Positions 32,561 to 40,623 of a stretch of 64,000 bases of DNA are shown here, in pieces. The notes under the pieces were generated by a model that was not told the DNA's origin, ran no database searches, and worked only from the letters and a program-made list of their open reading frames with translations. The stretch lies in contig NZ_VNFK01000012.1 of assembly GCF_007786235.1 (NCBI RefSeq), positions 94,276 to 158,275 on the forward strand, in the 5' to 3' direction. How positions within the stretch are numbered: position 1 is the first letter of the stretch; every line of letters starts with the position of its first letter. A program made the translations under genes and the position numbers. This DNA comes from Paenarthrobacter nitroguajacolicus (GTDB lineage Bacteria > Actinomycetota > Actinomycetes > Actinomycetales > Micrococcaceae).

Positions 32561-34183
32561 CCTGTCCGAGGGGTCCGGGATCTCATGCGGCCGGTACTTG
32601 GGCAGCCGGGTCGCCGGGAGGATAGCGACGGCGCTCACGCCCGCCAGGATCAGGAGGCCGGTCTTCAGCGCCCTCAACCGGGCGTCAGTGTTAATGGCGA
32701 CGGCGGTCTCCACCTGGGCTTCTGTGGCGTCAGTGTCGTTGAGGACTGCGCGGAGGTTGTCATTGCTCACGAAGTTGACGTTGTCCAGGTTCACCTGCTG
32801 CCTGAGCGACTCCGGGAGGTCCACGTTGTTCATCACAGCCTGGCCCACGTTGAGGCTGAGGATGGTCACCAGCAACGCGCCGGCAAGTGCCGTGCCCACG
32901 GCCGAGGCGAGGTTCTGGGTGGTTCCGCGGATCGATCCAACATCGCCGGCCAACTCCTTGGGGGCGGCGGTGACCAGGACGTTGAAAACCAAAGTAACCA
33001 AGGCGCCCTGCCCAACACCGAACACGAAGAGACCCAGGATGGTTGGCAGGGTCTCCCAGTTGTTGTTCACCACCAGGGCGAGCCACGCCAGGGCGGCCGT
33101 CGTGAGGATGAACGAGAAAACTGCGATGGTCCGCGGGCTGTAGCGCTTGTAGAACCGGACCACCAAGGTGGCCGTGATGAACACCGTCAGGTTGAACGGC
33201 ATCATGGCCAATGACGTGTCGAATGGGGTGCGGCCTTGGACGATCTGAATGTACAGCGGAACAGTGAAGTTCAGCGCGGCCTCCAGGGACACCACAATGA
33301 ACATGGCGTAGACGGCGGCCCGTTCACGGGAGGAGCCCAACACCGCCAGGCTCACCAACGGCACCTTGCCGTCCTTGGTCCTTTTCCGTGTCCACATGAA
33401 GAACGCCTGGCCCAGGACCACGCCGATCAGGATCAGCAGCGGCGCGGGCGATACTCCGAGCACATCGAACGGCGCACCTTCGGTGGCAGCGAGCGGGCCC
33501 CAGGCGTTGAGGTTGTTGAAACCGATCGTGAGCGAGACGATGCCGCCACCGATGAGGGCGGCAGCAACGACGTCGATCTTTACCTCCGGGTTCCCGCGAT
33601 CAGAGCGGAGCTTGAAGCTGAAGCCAAACACCGCCACGGCCAGCGCCAAGACGATTCCGAAGACCGGCCGCCAACCCACCAAAGTCCCCAGGGTTCCACC
33701 GATGAGGAAGGCGCTCACTCCGGACAGCGCCCGGGCCGAACCGAGCGACCCGATGGCAGTGGCCTGCTGGCTGCCGTGATAGTTCTCCGCGATCAACGCC
33801 ACCAACGAGGGGACGATGATGGCAGCAGAGGCACCCGCAAATGCTTGGGCCGCAATGGCCCAGCCCACCGTCGGCGCGAAAATCATCATCAACGCCGATG
33901 CTGCGAAGAGTGCCACGACTACCCGGAAGATGACCACCCAGCCGATGCGTTGCCCGAGCTTGGCACCGACCATGACCAGCGCGGCCACCACCAAGCCGTA
34001 GGTGACGATGACCGTGCTGACGGTAGTGGGCGGAACACCGAAATCCTGGACCATTCCACCCAGGGAGACCGGCAGGGCTGCGACGTTGAAGGACATGAGC
34101 ACCTGGGCGAGAAACAATCCAACCATCGGGATCCAGGAGGCCCGCTGCTCCACGGCTGAAATGGGCGCTGTACTAGTGGACAT
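32558..34183 (-). CDS. MFS transporter, probable 14-span type
   Basis: A 541-residue major facilitator protein, probably of the DHA2-like 14-span type because of its length and the number of hydrophobic segments. MVGLFLAQVLMSFNVAALPVSL, VTYGLVVAALVMVGAKLGQRIG (motif A region) and LGSARALSGVSAFLIGGTLG (motif C-like) are visible. A large C-terminal extra-membrane loop (LPESLRQQVNLDNVNFVSND) precedes the last span. The start overlaps the glutaminase gene by 11 nt, so they share a transcript. The substrate could be glutamine- or amino acid-related, but this is only context. Confidence 0.85.
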   Translation of the reverse strand: MSTSTAPISAVEQRASWIPMVGLFLAQVLMSFNVAALPVSLGGMVQDFGVPPTTVSTVIVTYGLVVAALVMVGAKLGQRIGWVVIFRVVVALFAASALMMIFAPTVGWAIAAQAFAGASAAIIVPSLVALIAENYHGSQQATAIGSLGSARALSGVSAFLIGGTLGTLVGWRPVFGIVLALAVAVFGFSFKLRSDRGNPEVKIDVVAAALIGGGIVSLTIGFNNLNAWGPLAATEGAPFDVLGVSPAPLLILIGVVLGQAFFMWTRKRTKDGKVPLVSLAVLGSSRERAAVYAMFIVVSLEAALNFTVPLYIQIVQGRTPFDTSLAMMPFNLTVFITATLVVRFYKRYSPRTIAVFSFILTTAALAWLALVVNNNWETLPTILGLFVFGVGQGALVTLVFNVLVTAAPKELAGDVGSIRGTTQNLASAVGTALAGALLVTILSLNVGQAVMNNVDLPESLRQQVNLDNVNFVSNDNLRAVLNDTDATEAQVETAVAINTDARLRALKTGLLILAGVSAVAILPATRLPKYRPHEIPDPSDR

Positions 34184-35195
34184 TCGTGGACCTTTCGCTG
34201 GGTGCGTAGGCTTGGGAAGCGAAGATGTTCAGGCCCAGGACCCGGGATAGATAGGCGGTGGCCTGCTGCCCGCGGACGCTGTTTCCTGCAGGGTCGAGGC
34301 GTGGCGAGAATGCTCCGATCCCGGCCTTGCCGGGCGAGACGGTGAGGAGTCCGCCTGAGACGCCGGATTTCCCGGGCAACCCGATCTCGAACAACCATTC
34401 TCCGGACCGTTCATACAGTCCATTGGCGGCCAGGATCGCCAGGGTGTCCCGGCAGACCTCGGCTGAAACAACGCTCTGACCGGTGACGGGGTTGACACCG
34501 CCGTCGGCCAGGGTGGCGCCCATGATGGCAAGGTCACGCGCACTGACACGCAACGAACATTGCTTGGTGTAGACGTCCACTGCCTCCAGCGGGTCCCGGT
34601 TGATCCTGCCGTAACTTTCCAGGAGGCGGGCTATGGCGCGGTTGCGGGTGTTGGTGGCTGCCTCGGACCGATAGACCTCTTGGTCCAGTTCCAATTCACG
34701 GCCGGCAAAGGCGGACAAGCCTTTGCGGATGGCATTCCATTGCTCATCCGGCGTAGCACCGGGCATGAGCGCCGTGGTGGCCAAGGCGCCCGCGTTCACC
34801 ATGGGATTCATGGGGTGGCCGTCGTTGAGCTCTATGGCAATTACAGAGTTGAATGCCAACCCGGTGTTGTTCACGCCCACAAGGTCAGCCACGGCGGCAT
34901 GTCCGAATTCTTCGCAGACCAGCGCGTAGACGAAAGCTTTGGAGATGGACTGGATGGAAAACTCCACGTCCGCGTCCCCGGCAAGGTGTACTCCGCCGTC
35001 CACCTCCACCACGCAGACTCCGAACAGCTCCGGGTCGGCTTGGGCCAGGACCGGAATGTAGTCGGCCACGGCACCGTCCTGGCATGCGCGGTTCCTCGTG
35101 TGGGAGGCGACCACCAGCGAGTCCACCTGTTCCCAGCCCGGCAGTGACCCTGTTGAAACGGACTGTTCCACGCCCTCGACGTTCGAATCCAACAC
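34173..35195 (-). CDS. glsA: glutaminase A
   Basis: A 340-residue serine-dependent glutaminase that converts glutamine to glutamate and ammonia. The beta-lactamase-like active site SxxK is SISK within EFSIQSISKAFVYAL; further family text is PMNPMVNAGALATTAL and LPGKSGVSGGLLTVSPGKAG. The GTG at 35195 sits after a GGGGG run. There is an insert-free standard length. It follows a META-domain lipoprotein gene by 30 nt and overlaps an MFS gene by 11 nt. The substrate-binding Tyr and Asn residues are in place as far as can be read. Confidence 0.9.
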   Translation of the reverse strand: MLDSNVEGVEQSVSTGSLPGWEQVDSLVVASHTRNRACQDGAVADYIPVLAQADPELFGVCVVEVDGGVHLAGDADVEFSIQSISKAFVYALVCEEFGHAAVADLVGVNNTGLAFNSVIAIELNDGHPMNPMVNAGALATTALMPGATPDEQWNAIRKGLSAFAGRELELDQEVYRSEAATNTRNRAIARLLESYGRINRDPLEAVDVYTKQCSLRVSARDLAIMGATLADGGVNPVTGQSVVSAEVCRDTLAILAANGLYERSGEWLFEIGLPGKSGVSGGLLTVSPGKAGIGAFSPRLDPAGNSVRGQQATAYLSRVLGLNIFASQAYAPSERSTNVH

Positions 35196-35225
35196 TAAAC
35201 CCCCAATAATGCCGTTTCCGCGCGG

Positions 35226-35603
35226 TTATTTGCCGGAATTGAGTGTGCCGATCTGGCTTCCATCCTGACCAAACACCGCCAACTTGCCGTCCTCCTGGAT
35301 CTTGGCGGTGGCTGCGTTGGAAAGCCATGTGTCCACGCCTTCACACGCCATGCGTGAGGACGCGAAACCACCAAAGGTTATGGTTTTGGCATCCTCCTTC
35401 CACGAGCCGATCAGCCTGTTGCAACCGTCAGTTCCAGTGGCGTTGCCGTCAGCCTTGAGATCGAGGGAGGGCTGCTTGGTGTCGCTGGTGTCACCCCACA
35501 CGCCGACGAAAGGACTGCTTGACCCCGCACAGCCCGCCAAGAGGGCAACGGCCACGAAAGCAGCAGCAACAACGCGGAAAGTACGTGGCTGAGTCGGCAC
35601 CAT
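35226..35603 (-). CDS. META-domain-like lipoprotein
   Basis: A 125-residue lipoprotein. The signal ends in the lipobox LLAGC at about residue 25. The mature part, FVGVWGDTSDTKQPSLDL and ATGTDGCNRLIGSWKEDAKT, followed by GGFASSRMACEG, has the pattern of META/HslJ-like domains (GxxGCNxxxG..FxxxxxTxMAC). It is the first gene of a short leftward operon with the glutaminase. A role in envelope stress or resistance is known for some META proteins, but none can be claimed here. Confidence 0.75.
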   Translation of the reverse strand: MVPTQPRTFRVVAAAFVAVALLAGCAGSSSPFVGVWGDTSDTKQPSLDLKADGNATGTDGCNRLIGSWKEDAKTITFGGFASSRMACEGVDTWLSNAATAKIQEDGKLAVFGQDGSQIGTLNSGK

Positions 35604-36038
35604 GCGGTCAGTCTAGGTTCGCCTCGGCGCAAATCACCAGAGTTTTGGACCGGTTGTTCACCGAATCGTGCGGCCGGTCGCGACTCAGACGACCGACCGC
35701 ACTAGCCCGGTCTACGCAGCGACGGCGCCCCGGGTGGGCCCCAGAACCCACCACACCCGCCGCTGCTAACTCCGTCGATGGACCGCAGCGCAGCCGAAAA
35801 GGGCAACGGCGCAGGAAGCAGTTCAACGACATGGGCACTGGATATGTACTCTGACCCGCGGAAACGTGACGCAGTGTTGTGAAGAATTTTTTGATGCAGC
35901 CATCCTTCATATGGCAACGAAGGATATGGCAACGAAGGCTCAGGGCCTGAACCCAAGCAATAAACAACGACACCTTCTGCTTCTTCCGCGCACTCATAGG
36001 TCGAGCCGAAATCAACTGTTGAGCCACAGGAGCACCAT
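35604..36038. other. 435-bp gap without a convincing gene
   Basis: The gap holds the divergent promoters of the META lipoprotein (leftward) and of the small membrane protein (rightward). A perfect 15-bp tandem duplication occupies 35909-35938, next to an AT-rich patch (GAAGAATTTTTTGATG). Frames across it are short or antisense to no recognisable family. I see no tRNA or known RNA element. Confidence 0.5.
35909..35938 (+). repeat. perfect 15-bp tandem duplication
   Basis: ATATGGCAACGAAGG is present twice back to back in the intergenic region. Its exactness suggests a recent duplication; it may be a strain-variable site. Confidence 0.7.
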
Positions 36039-36245
36039 GTGACGTCCCTTGCCAGTTTTGCCACCCCAGCGCTTCTTTCGCTGACGGAGGCCCCCGATAT
36101 CCATCTCCTATTGATGGCCGGCCTGGTCCTGTTCGCAGGCCTTGTTGCGGCGGGAACCATCTTCCTACTCCTTTTGCTCGGGCCGATTCTCACGGTGGCA
36201 CTGGGCTGCAGAGCCCCCGGTTCCCGTCGACGCCGCCGCGATTAG
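36039..36245 (+). CDS. small membrane protein (hypothetical)
   Basis: A 68-residue peptide starting at GTG 36039 with AGGAG at good spacing. It has one long hydrophobic region (IHLLLMAGLVLFAGLVAAG then TIFLLLLLGPILTVAL) and a basic RRRRD end, so a one- or two-span membrane protein is likely. The ATG two nt upstream would hit a stop at once. The stop codon overlaps the first TAGAACGATCTA site. I recognise no family. Confidence 0.5.
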   Translation: MTSLASFATPALLSLTEAPDIHLLLMAGLVLFAGLVAAGTIFLLLLLGPILTVALGCRAPGSRRRRRD

Positions 36246-36302
36246 AACGATCTAGACGTGGACCACCCGATCATGCGAGCATTGTGCTACTAGAACGATC
36301 TA
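36243..36302. promoter_or_regulatory. paired LacI-type operators upstream of oxidoreductase operon
   Basis: TAGAACGATCTA occurs at 36243-36254 and 36291-36302, 48 bp apart, each flanked to read CTAGAACGATCTAGA-like. Both stand before the gene at 36325, and a third copy is beside the LacI gene at 32549. Two sites at such spacing would suit repression by DNA looping or cooperative binding. Confidence 0.65.
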
Positions 36303-36324
36303 GAAGCGTGAATCGAGGAGCCCC

Positions 36325-37443
36325 ATGACATACCTTCACCACCCGGTCACCGAGGACCGGCCTGTCCGCATCGCGGTGATCGGCGCGGGCTGGATCGGCA
36401 AATTCCATGCCGAATCCATCGCGCTCCGTATCCCCACTGCACGAGTGGAAGCCATCGCCGATCCTGTACTGCCAGCCCTCGAAGCACTCGCTGACAAGCT
36501 CGGAGTCACCAAGATCAGCACGGACATTGCGGATGTCCTGGCTGACCCAGACGTCGATGCCGTGCTCATCGCAACTCCCCTGCGGTTCCACTCCGAGCTG
36601 ATCACCTCGGCGGCGAAGGCCGGCAAGGACATCTTCTGCGAGAAGCCCGGCGGACGAACCGTGGAGGAACTGGACGCTGCCATCGCCGCAGCGGAAGAGG
36701 CCGGCGTCGTGCTTCGCTTCGGTTTCAACCGCCGCTACTCCGCCGACTTCGCCGCCGCACGGAAGCTGATCAATGACGGCGCCATCGGCGTACCGCAACT
36801 GCTCCGCTCCCTCACCCGCGACCCCGGAACGGAAGACGGCATCAACAACCCCGAGCGCATCGCCCCGGGCACCATTTTCCTGGAAACACTGATCCACGAT
36901 TTCGATACCCTCAACTGGCTCAACCCGGGCGCGGTCCCCGTCAAGGTCCATGCCGTGGCGGACGCGCTGGTGGCCCCGGAGGCCAAAGCGGGCGGACTCC
37001 TGGATACGGCGGTTGTCACTGTCACCTACAGCAACGGTGCCATCGCGGTGGCCGAAGCCAACTTCAACGCCCTCTACGGCTACGACGTCCGCGGCGAGGT
37101 CTTCGGCTCAGCAGGCATGGTCACCGCCGGCGGCCCGCAGGCTACCAACGCCACGAGCTACACCGCGGCCGGTATCGGCTCGGACACCACCCGACTGAAC
37201 ATCGACCTCTTCCGCGACGCCTATACGGCTGAACTCGCCCACTTTGCGGACGACGTTGCCGCTCGCCGCGGTACGCAAAGGGAACGCACGACGACGAGCA
37301 ACTCACCTTCCGCTGTGGCAGCGCCGGGTGGGGTAGACGCGCGCAACGCGTTGGCAGTGGCCCTGGCTGCGTTCAAATCCTCGGAAAGTGGCCTGCCGGT
37401 TGAGGTGTCCGAGGTAGCTGACTTGCAGGCGGCAGGAGCATGA
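36325..37443 (+). CDS. Gfo/Idh/MocA-family dehydrogenase, inositol dehydrogenase-like
   Basis: A 372-residue NAD(P)-dependent oxidoreductase resembling inositol 2-dehydrogenases. The dinucleotide loop IAVIGAGWIGKFHAE is at residues 15-29, ATPLRFHSELI and the catalytic EKPGGRTVEELD (EKP) follow, and the C-terminal domain ends near residue 345. An unusual Thr/Ser/Ala-rich stretch (QRERTTTSNSPSAVAAPG) replaces the short turn usually found before DARNALAVALAA. The gene follows two LacI-type operators and overlaps the next gene by 4 nt. The substrate may be inositol or a related polyol or sugar. Confidence 0.87.
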   Translation: MTYLHHPVTEDRPVRIAVIGAGWIGKFHAESIALRIPTARVEAIADPVLPALEALADKLGVTKISTDIADVLADPDVDAVLIATPLRFHSELITSAAKAGKDIFCEKPGGRTVEELDAAIAAAEEAGVVLRFGFNRRYSADFAAARKLINDGAIGVPQLLRSLTRDPGTEDGINNPERIAPGTIFLETLIHDFDTLNWLNPGAVPVKVHAVADALVAPEAKAGGLLDTAVVTVTYSNGAIAVAEANFNALYGYDVRGEVFGSAGMVTAGGPQATNATSYTAAGIGSDTTRLNIDLFRDAYTAELAHFADDVAARRGTQRERTTTSNSPSAVAAPGGVDARNALAVALAAFKSSESGLPVEVSEVADLQAAGA

Positions 37444-38234
37444 GCTTCCGCCTGGCCGTTTGCGCCGAAATGGTCTATGGGGAGCTGCCCTTGATCGACC
37501 GCGTGCGTCGGATCCACGAGCAAGGCTTCGAGGTTGAACTCTGGGACACCCGGGGCCGGGACATCTCGGCACTCGCAGCAACCGGCGCCACCTTCTCCTC
37601 CATGAGCGGGTACTTCGGCGGCAGCGTGATCGATCCCGCCACTGCCCACGAGGTGCTGGCCTCGGCGGAGAAGCTGATCCCCACGGCGCTGGAGCTGGGG
37701 GTCGAGCGGATGGTGGTCCATCCTGCGGAACTCGGCGAGGGCGGGCGGGCTGTGCAGCCCACCCATCGCTCCACGGGTGAGATGTGGCTGACCGGCCTGC
37801 GGACCCTGGAGGGCCTGGCCGGCTTGGGCGAAAAACACGGCATTACGTTCGCGCTGGAAAACCTGAACACCATCCTCGACCACCCCGGTATTCCCCTGGC
37901 TCGCGCCAAGGACACCCTCGCCCTGGTCCAGGCCGTCAACCATCCCCATGTGAAGATGATGCTGGACCTCTATCACGCACAAATCGGCGAAGGGAACCTG
38001 ATCGAGCTTGTCCGGGCAGCCCAACCGTTCACGGGCGAGATCCAAGTGGCCGACGTCCCCGGACGCTTCGAGCCGGGCACCGGTGAGATCAACTATCCGG
38101 GCATCGCCAGGGCACTCCGGGACGCCGGGTACACCGGCGTAATCGGCCTGGAAGCGGGCGCGGTGGGCGGCCAGAGCATCGAAGCGGGAGACAACGCCTT
38201 GGCGGCCTTCCGCGCCGCGTTCTCTCCCAACTGA
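37440..38234 (+). CDS. TIM-barrel isomerase, hydroxypyruvate isomerase family
   Basis: A 264-residue member of the xylose isomerase-like TIM-barrel group, nearest in style to hydroxypyruvate isomerase. The metal-site segments FALENLNTILDHPGIPL, VKMMLDLYHAQIGEGNL and IQVADVPGRFEPGTGEINY supply the Glu, Asp, His and Glu ligands. It overlaps the preceding dehydrogenase gene by 4 nt, and the two form an operon for a polyol or sugar pathway. A hairpin lies directly after the stop. Confidence 0.85.
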   Translation: MSFRLAVCAEMVYGELPLIDRVRRIHEQGFEVELWDTRGRDISALAATGATFSSMSGYFGGSVIDPATAHEVLASAEKLIPTALELGVERMVVHPAELGEGGRAVQPTHRSTGEMWLTGLRTLEGLAGLGEKHGITFALENLNTILDHPGIPLARAKDTLALVQAVNHPHVKMMLDLYHAQIGEGNLIELVRAAQPFTGEIQVADVPGRFEPGTGEINYPGIARALRDAGYTGVIGLEAGAVGGQSIEAGDNALAAFRAAFSPN

Positions 38235-38238
38235 GTCG

Positions 38239-38278
38239 CAGTAGTGCGCGTTCTGACCATTCATAACGCGCACTACTG
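38239..38278. terminator. 14-bp stem hairpin between convergent genes
   Basis: CAGTAGTGCGCGTT (38239-38252) pairs perfectly with 38265-38278 over a 12-nt loop, between the isomerase and a convergent dehydrogenase gene. The arm differs in sequence from the hairpins at 2415 and 5673 but has the same architecture and position. Confidence 0.65.
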
Positions 38279-38291
38279 CCACGTACTTGGG

Positions 38292-39302
38292 TCAGTACTT
38301 GATGGGCTCCATGCGCCCGGAGCGAAGGGAGAGCACCGCGGCTTCCGCGATGGCTTGGGCTTTCAGGCCATCCTCCAGCGAAGGAGCAGGGGGCGTACCG
38401 CCCTCCAAAGAACCGCCATCCACGCAGGCAACGAAAGACGCGAGTGCTGCCGCGTACGTTGGCTGCACTCGTTCGAACCAGCCCGGGTGCAGACCGTCAT
38501 CCACCACGGATTCCCCGCTGTAGCGCGAGACAGCACCATTGCGATGCCGCCGGGCTTCCACCATCCCCTCGGATCCCATGACCTCGATACGTTCGTCATA
38601 CCCATACCCGGTGCGGCGCACGGAATCGATCTGGACCAAAGCACCTCCAGGCAGCCGCAGGGTGACCGCGGAGGTGTCAACGTCGTCGTACTTCACGATG
38701 TTGGGCTCCGCCAGGGCCGAGCCTGCGGCGAAGACCTCCACCGGATCCAATCCTGAAAGCCAGCGCGCGAGGTCGAAGAAGTGCACGGCCTGGTCACGCA
38801 TCTGGCCGCCGGACGTCGCAACGTAGGACAGCGGCGGCATGGACGGACCCCGCGAGGTGAGCTGGATCAGCTCCACCTTGCCGATCCCGCCGGAATCCAC
38901 CACGCGCTTGAGTTCGGCATAGTCGCGATCGAAGCGCCGGTTGAAGTCCACCATCACGGGAACCCCACTCTCCTGTGCAAACGCGGCAACCTCGCGGGCA
39001 CGGTCCAAGTCCAGGTCGATCGGTTTCTCGCAGAGGACAGCGATCCCGGCCGCGGCCGCCCGACGCAGGTGCGCGGCATGGGTATCCGTTGACGAGGCGA
39101 TAAAGAGGGCGTCAATCGCCGAGGCATCAAACACCTCTTCCAGGGTGCTGGCCACAGCTGCGCCATGAGCGGCGGCGATCGTCTGCGCGCGCTGTGAGTC
39201 GACGTCGTAAACGAGGCGGAATTCGATGCCTGGGTTGGCCGCGAGGTTGGTGGCGTGGACGGAACCGATGAAGCCGGCTCCAATGAGGGCGAAACGGAGC
39301 AT
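38292..39302 (-). CDS. Gfo/Idh/MocA-family dehydrogenase
   Basis: A 336-residue NAD(P)-dependent oxidoreductase of the inositol-dehydrogenase type. FALIGAGFIGSVHATNLA at the N-terminus, ALFIASSTDTHAAHL, then CEKPIDLDLDRA with the catalytic lysine, and DFNRRFDRDYAELKR are all in place. It lies 2 nt after the stop of another Gfo/Idh/MocA gene and both are divergent from a LacI gene, so they form one regulon. A role in inositol or related polyol oxidation is an inference. Confidence 0.87.
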   Translation of the reverse strand: MLRFALIGAGFIGSVHATNLAANPGIEFRLVYDVDSQRAQTIAAAHGAAVASTLEEVFDASAIDALFIASSTDTHAAHLRRAAAAGIAVLCEKPIDLDLDRAREVAAFAQESGVPVMVDFNRRFDRDYAELKRVVDSGGIGKVELIQLTSRGPSMPPLSYVATSGGQMRDQAVHFFDLARWLSGLDPVEVFAAGSALAEPNIVKYDDVDTSAVTLRLPGGALVQIDSVRRTGYGYDERIEVMGSEGMVEARRHRNGAVSRYSGESVVDDGLHPGWFERVQPTYAAALASFVACVDGGSLEGGTPPAPSLEDGLKAQAIAEAAVLSLRSGRMEPIKY

Positions 39303-39304
39303 GG

Positions 39305-40501
39305 TCAGACTGCTGCTTTCTCGACGCGGGACGGGGCAAAGGAGGCCGGGACTTTCCAGGCGGAGTCGTCATAGTGCGACGCAGCGACGGCTTCGACGAA
39401 TTGGACGCCGATCAGGCCGTCGATTCCCGTAGGGAAGGACAACTCCCGCTCCGGCATCGCGGTGCCGTCGCGGCGTGCGCGGAGTACTTCGGCGAGGTCG
39501 GAGTAGAAGTTGGCGAAGGCCTCGAGGAAGCCCTCCGGATGACCGAGGCCGACGCGCGTCAGGCGGGAGGCGTCGTGGTGCAGTGTGCTGAGCCCTTGCG
39601 AAAGAACGGTAGTGGCACCGGCCAGGTCCTGGACTTTGAGGTGGTGCGGATCCTCGTGCCGCCATTCAAGGCTGCCCTTTTCGCCGTAGACGCGGATGCG
39701 GAGCCCGTGGTTGTGGCCGGTGGCGGCCATACTGGCCCAGACGCGGGCGGGCACCGAGCCGGTGAGTTCCAGTTCCACCGTGGCGTGGTCGAAGACGCGC
39801 CTCCCAGGCACCAGGGTCTGCAGACGGCCGGAAAGGCGCTCGGCTTCCAGGCCCGTGATGGCGCGGAGCAGGTGCAAGGCATGCGTTCCCAGGTCACCCA
39901 CCACACTGGGGAACCCGGCGATATCTGGATTCGTGCGCCACTTCGCCTGCTTGTGGCCCAGCTCTTCCAGGGGCGTCGCCGCCCAGCCGGAGGCATGCTC
40001 GACGTCGACAAACCGGACGGCGCCCAGCTCACCATTGCGGACCATTCGGGCAGCTTGGCGAACCATCGCGTAGGACGGATAGCAGTGCGGCACCGCCAGG
40101 ACAACATCATTGGCAGTGGCGATGCGCACCAGTTCAGCTGCGGTTTCCGAATCCTGCGTCAGCGGCTTCTCGCACACCACGGAGATCCCGGCTTCCAGGA
40201 AGGTACGCGCGATCTCGAAGTGGCTGTCATTGGGCGTTGCCACCGTCACCACGTCCACGCCATCTTCACGAGCGGCCTCGGCGGAGGCCATCTCACGGTA
40301 ATCCGTGTAGCTGCGTTCTTGCGGCACGCCGAGTCCGGCCGCGATGTCGCGGGACGCAAGCGCGTCGCGGCCGAAGACTCCGGCCTGGAGTTCGTACTGG
40401 TCATCCAGCCGCATGGCGTAGCGGTGCGACTTGCCAACATCGGCGCCAGCCCCGCCGCCCACCATCCCGGCGATCAGCCGCCGGCTATTCGGTGCACTCA
40501 T
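39305..40501 (-). CDS. Gfo/Idh/MocA-family oxidoreductase
   Basis: A 398-residue oxidoreductase. The N-terminal nucleotide region is GMVGGGAGADVGKSHRYAMRLD, with an insert before the first helix compared with the shorter neighbour, followed by VTVATPNDSHFEIA and VCEKPLTQDSETA. The C-terminal half contains the substrate-domain text GHKQAKWRTNPDIAGFPSVV. It is the first gene of a leftward operon with 38292-39302. A perfect palindrome lies between it and a divergent LacI gene. Confidence 0.87.
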   Translation of the reverse strand: MSAPNSRRLIAGMVGGGAGADVGKSHRYAMRLDDQYELQAGVFGRDALASRDIAAGLGVPQERSYTDYREMASAEAAREDGVDVVTVATPNDSHFEIARTFLEAGISVVCEKPLTQDSETAAELVRIATANDVVLAVPHCYPSYAMVRQAARMVRNGELGAVRFVDVEHASGWAATPLEELGHKQAKWRTNPDIAGFPSVVGDLGTHALHLLRAITGLEAERLSGRLQTLVPGRRVFDHATVELELTGSVPARVWASMAATGHNHGLRIRVYGEKGSLEWRHEDPHHLKVQDLAGATTVLSQGLSTLHHDASRLTRVGLGHPEGFLEAFANFYSDLAEVLRARRDGTAMPERELSFPTGIDGLIGVQFVEAVAASHYDDSAWKVPASFAPSRVEKAAV

Positions 40502-40534
40502 GAAGATCCTCTTTGACTCTCTTTGGAATTTACT

Positions 40535-40546
40535 TGGACCGGTCCA
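40535..40546. promoter_or_regulatory. LacI-type operator in divergent promoter
   Basis: TGGACCGGTCCA is a perfect 12-bp palindrome with a central CG, as LacI-family proteins prefer. It lies between the dehydrogenase operon (start 40501) and the LacI gene (start 40624), so it could control both. Confidence 0.6.
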
Positions 40547-40623
40547 TAATGGCTAGGAGAGGGGCAGCGCGTCAACCCCTCTAAGCTTGGATGGAATCGC
40601 CCGGACCGAAAGGAGACGCCGCC

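Noticed and set aside
35604..36038. tRNA or small RNA in the gap
   Set aside because: No cloverleaf, no CCA-like end and no known RNA motif could be drawn.
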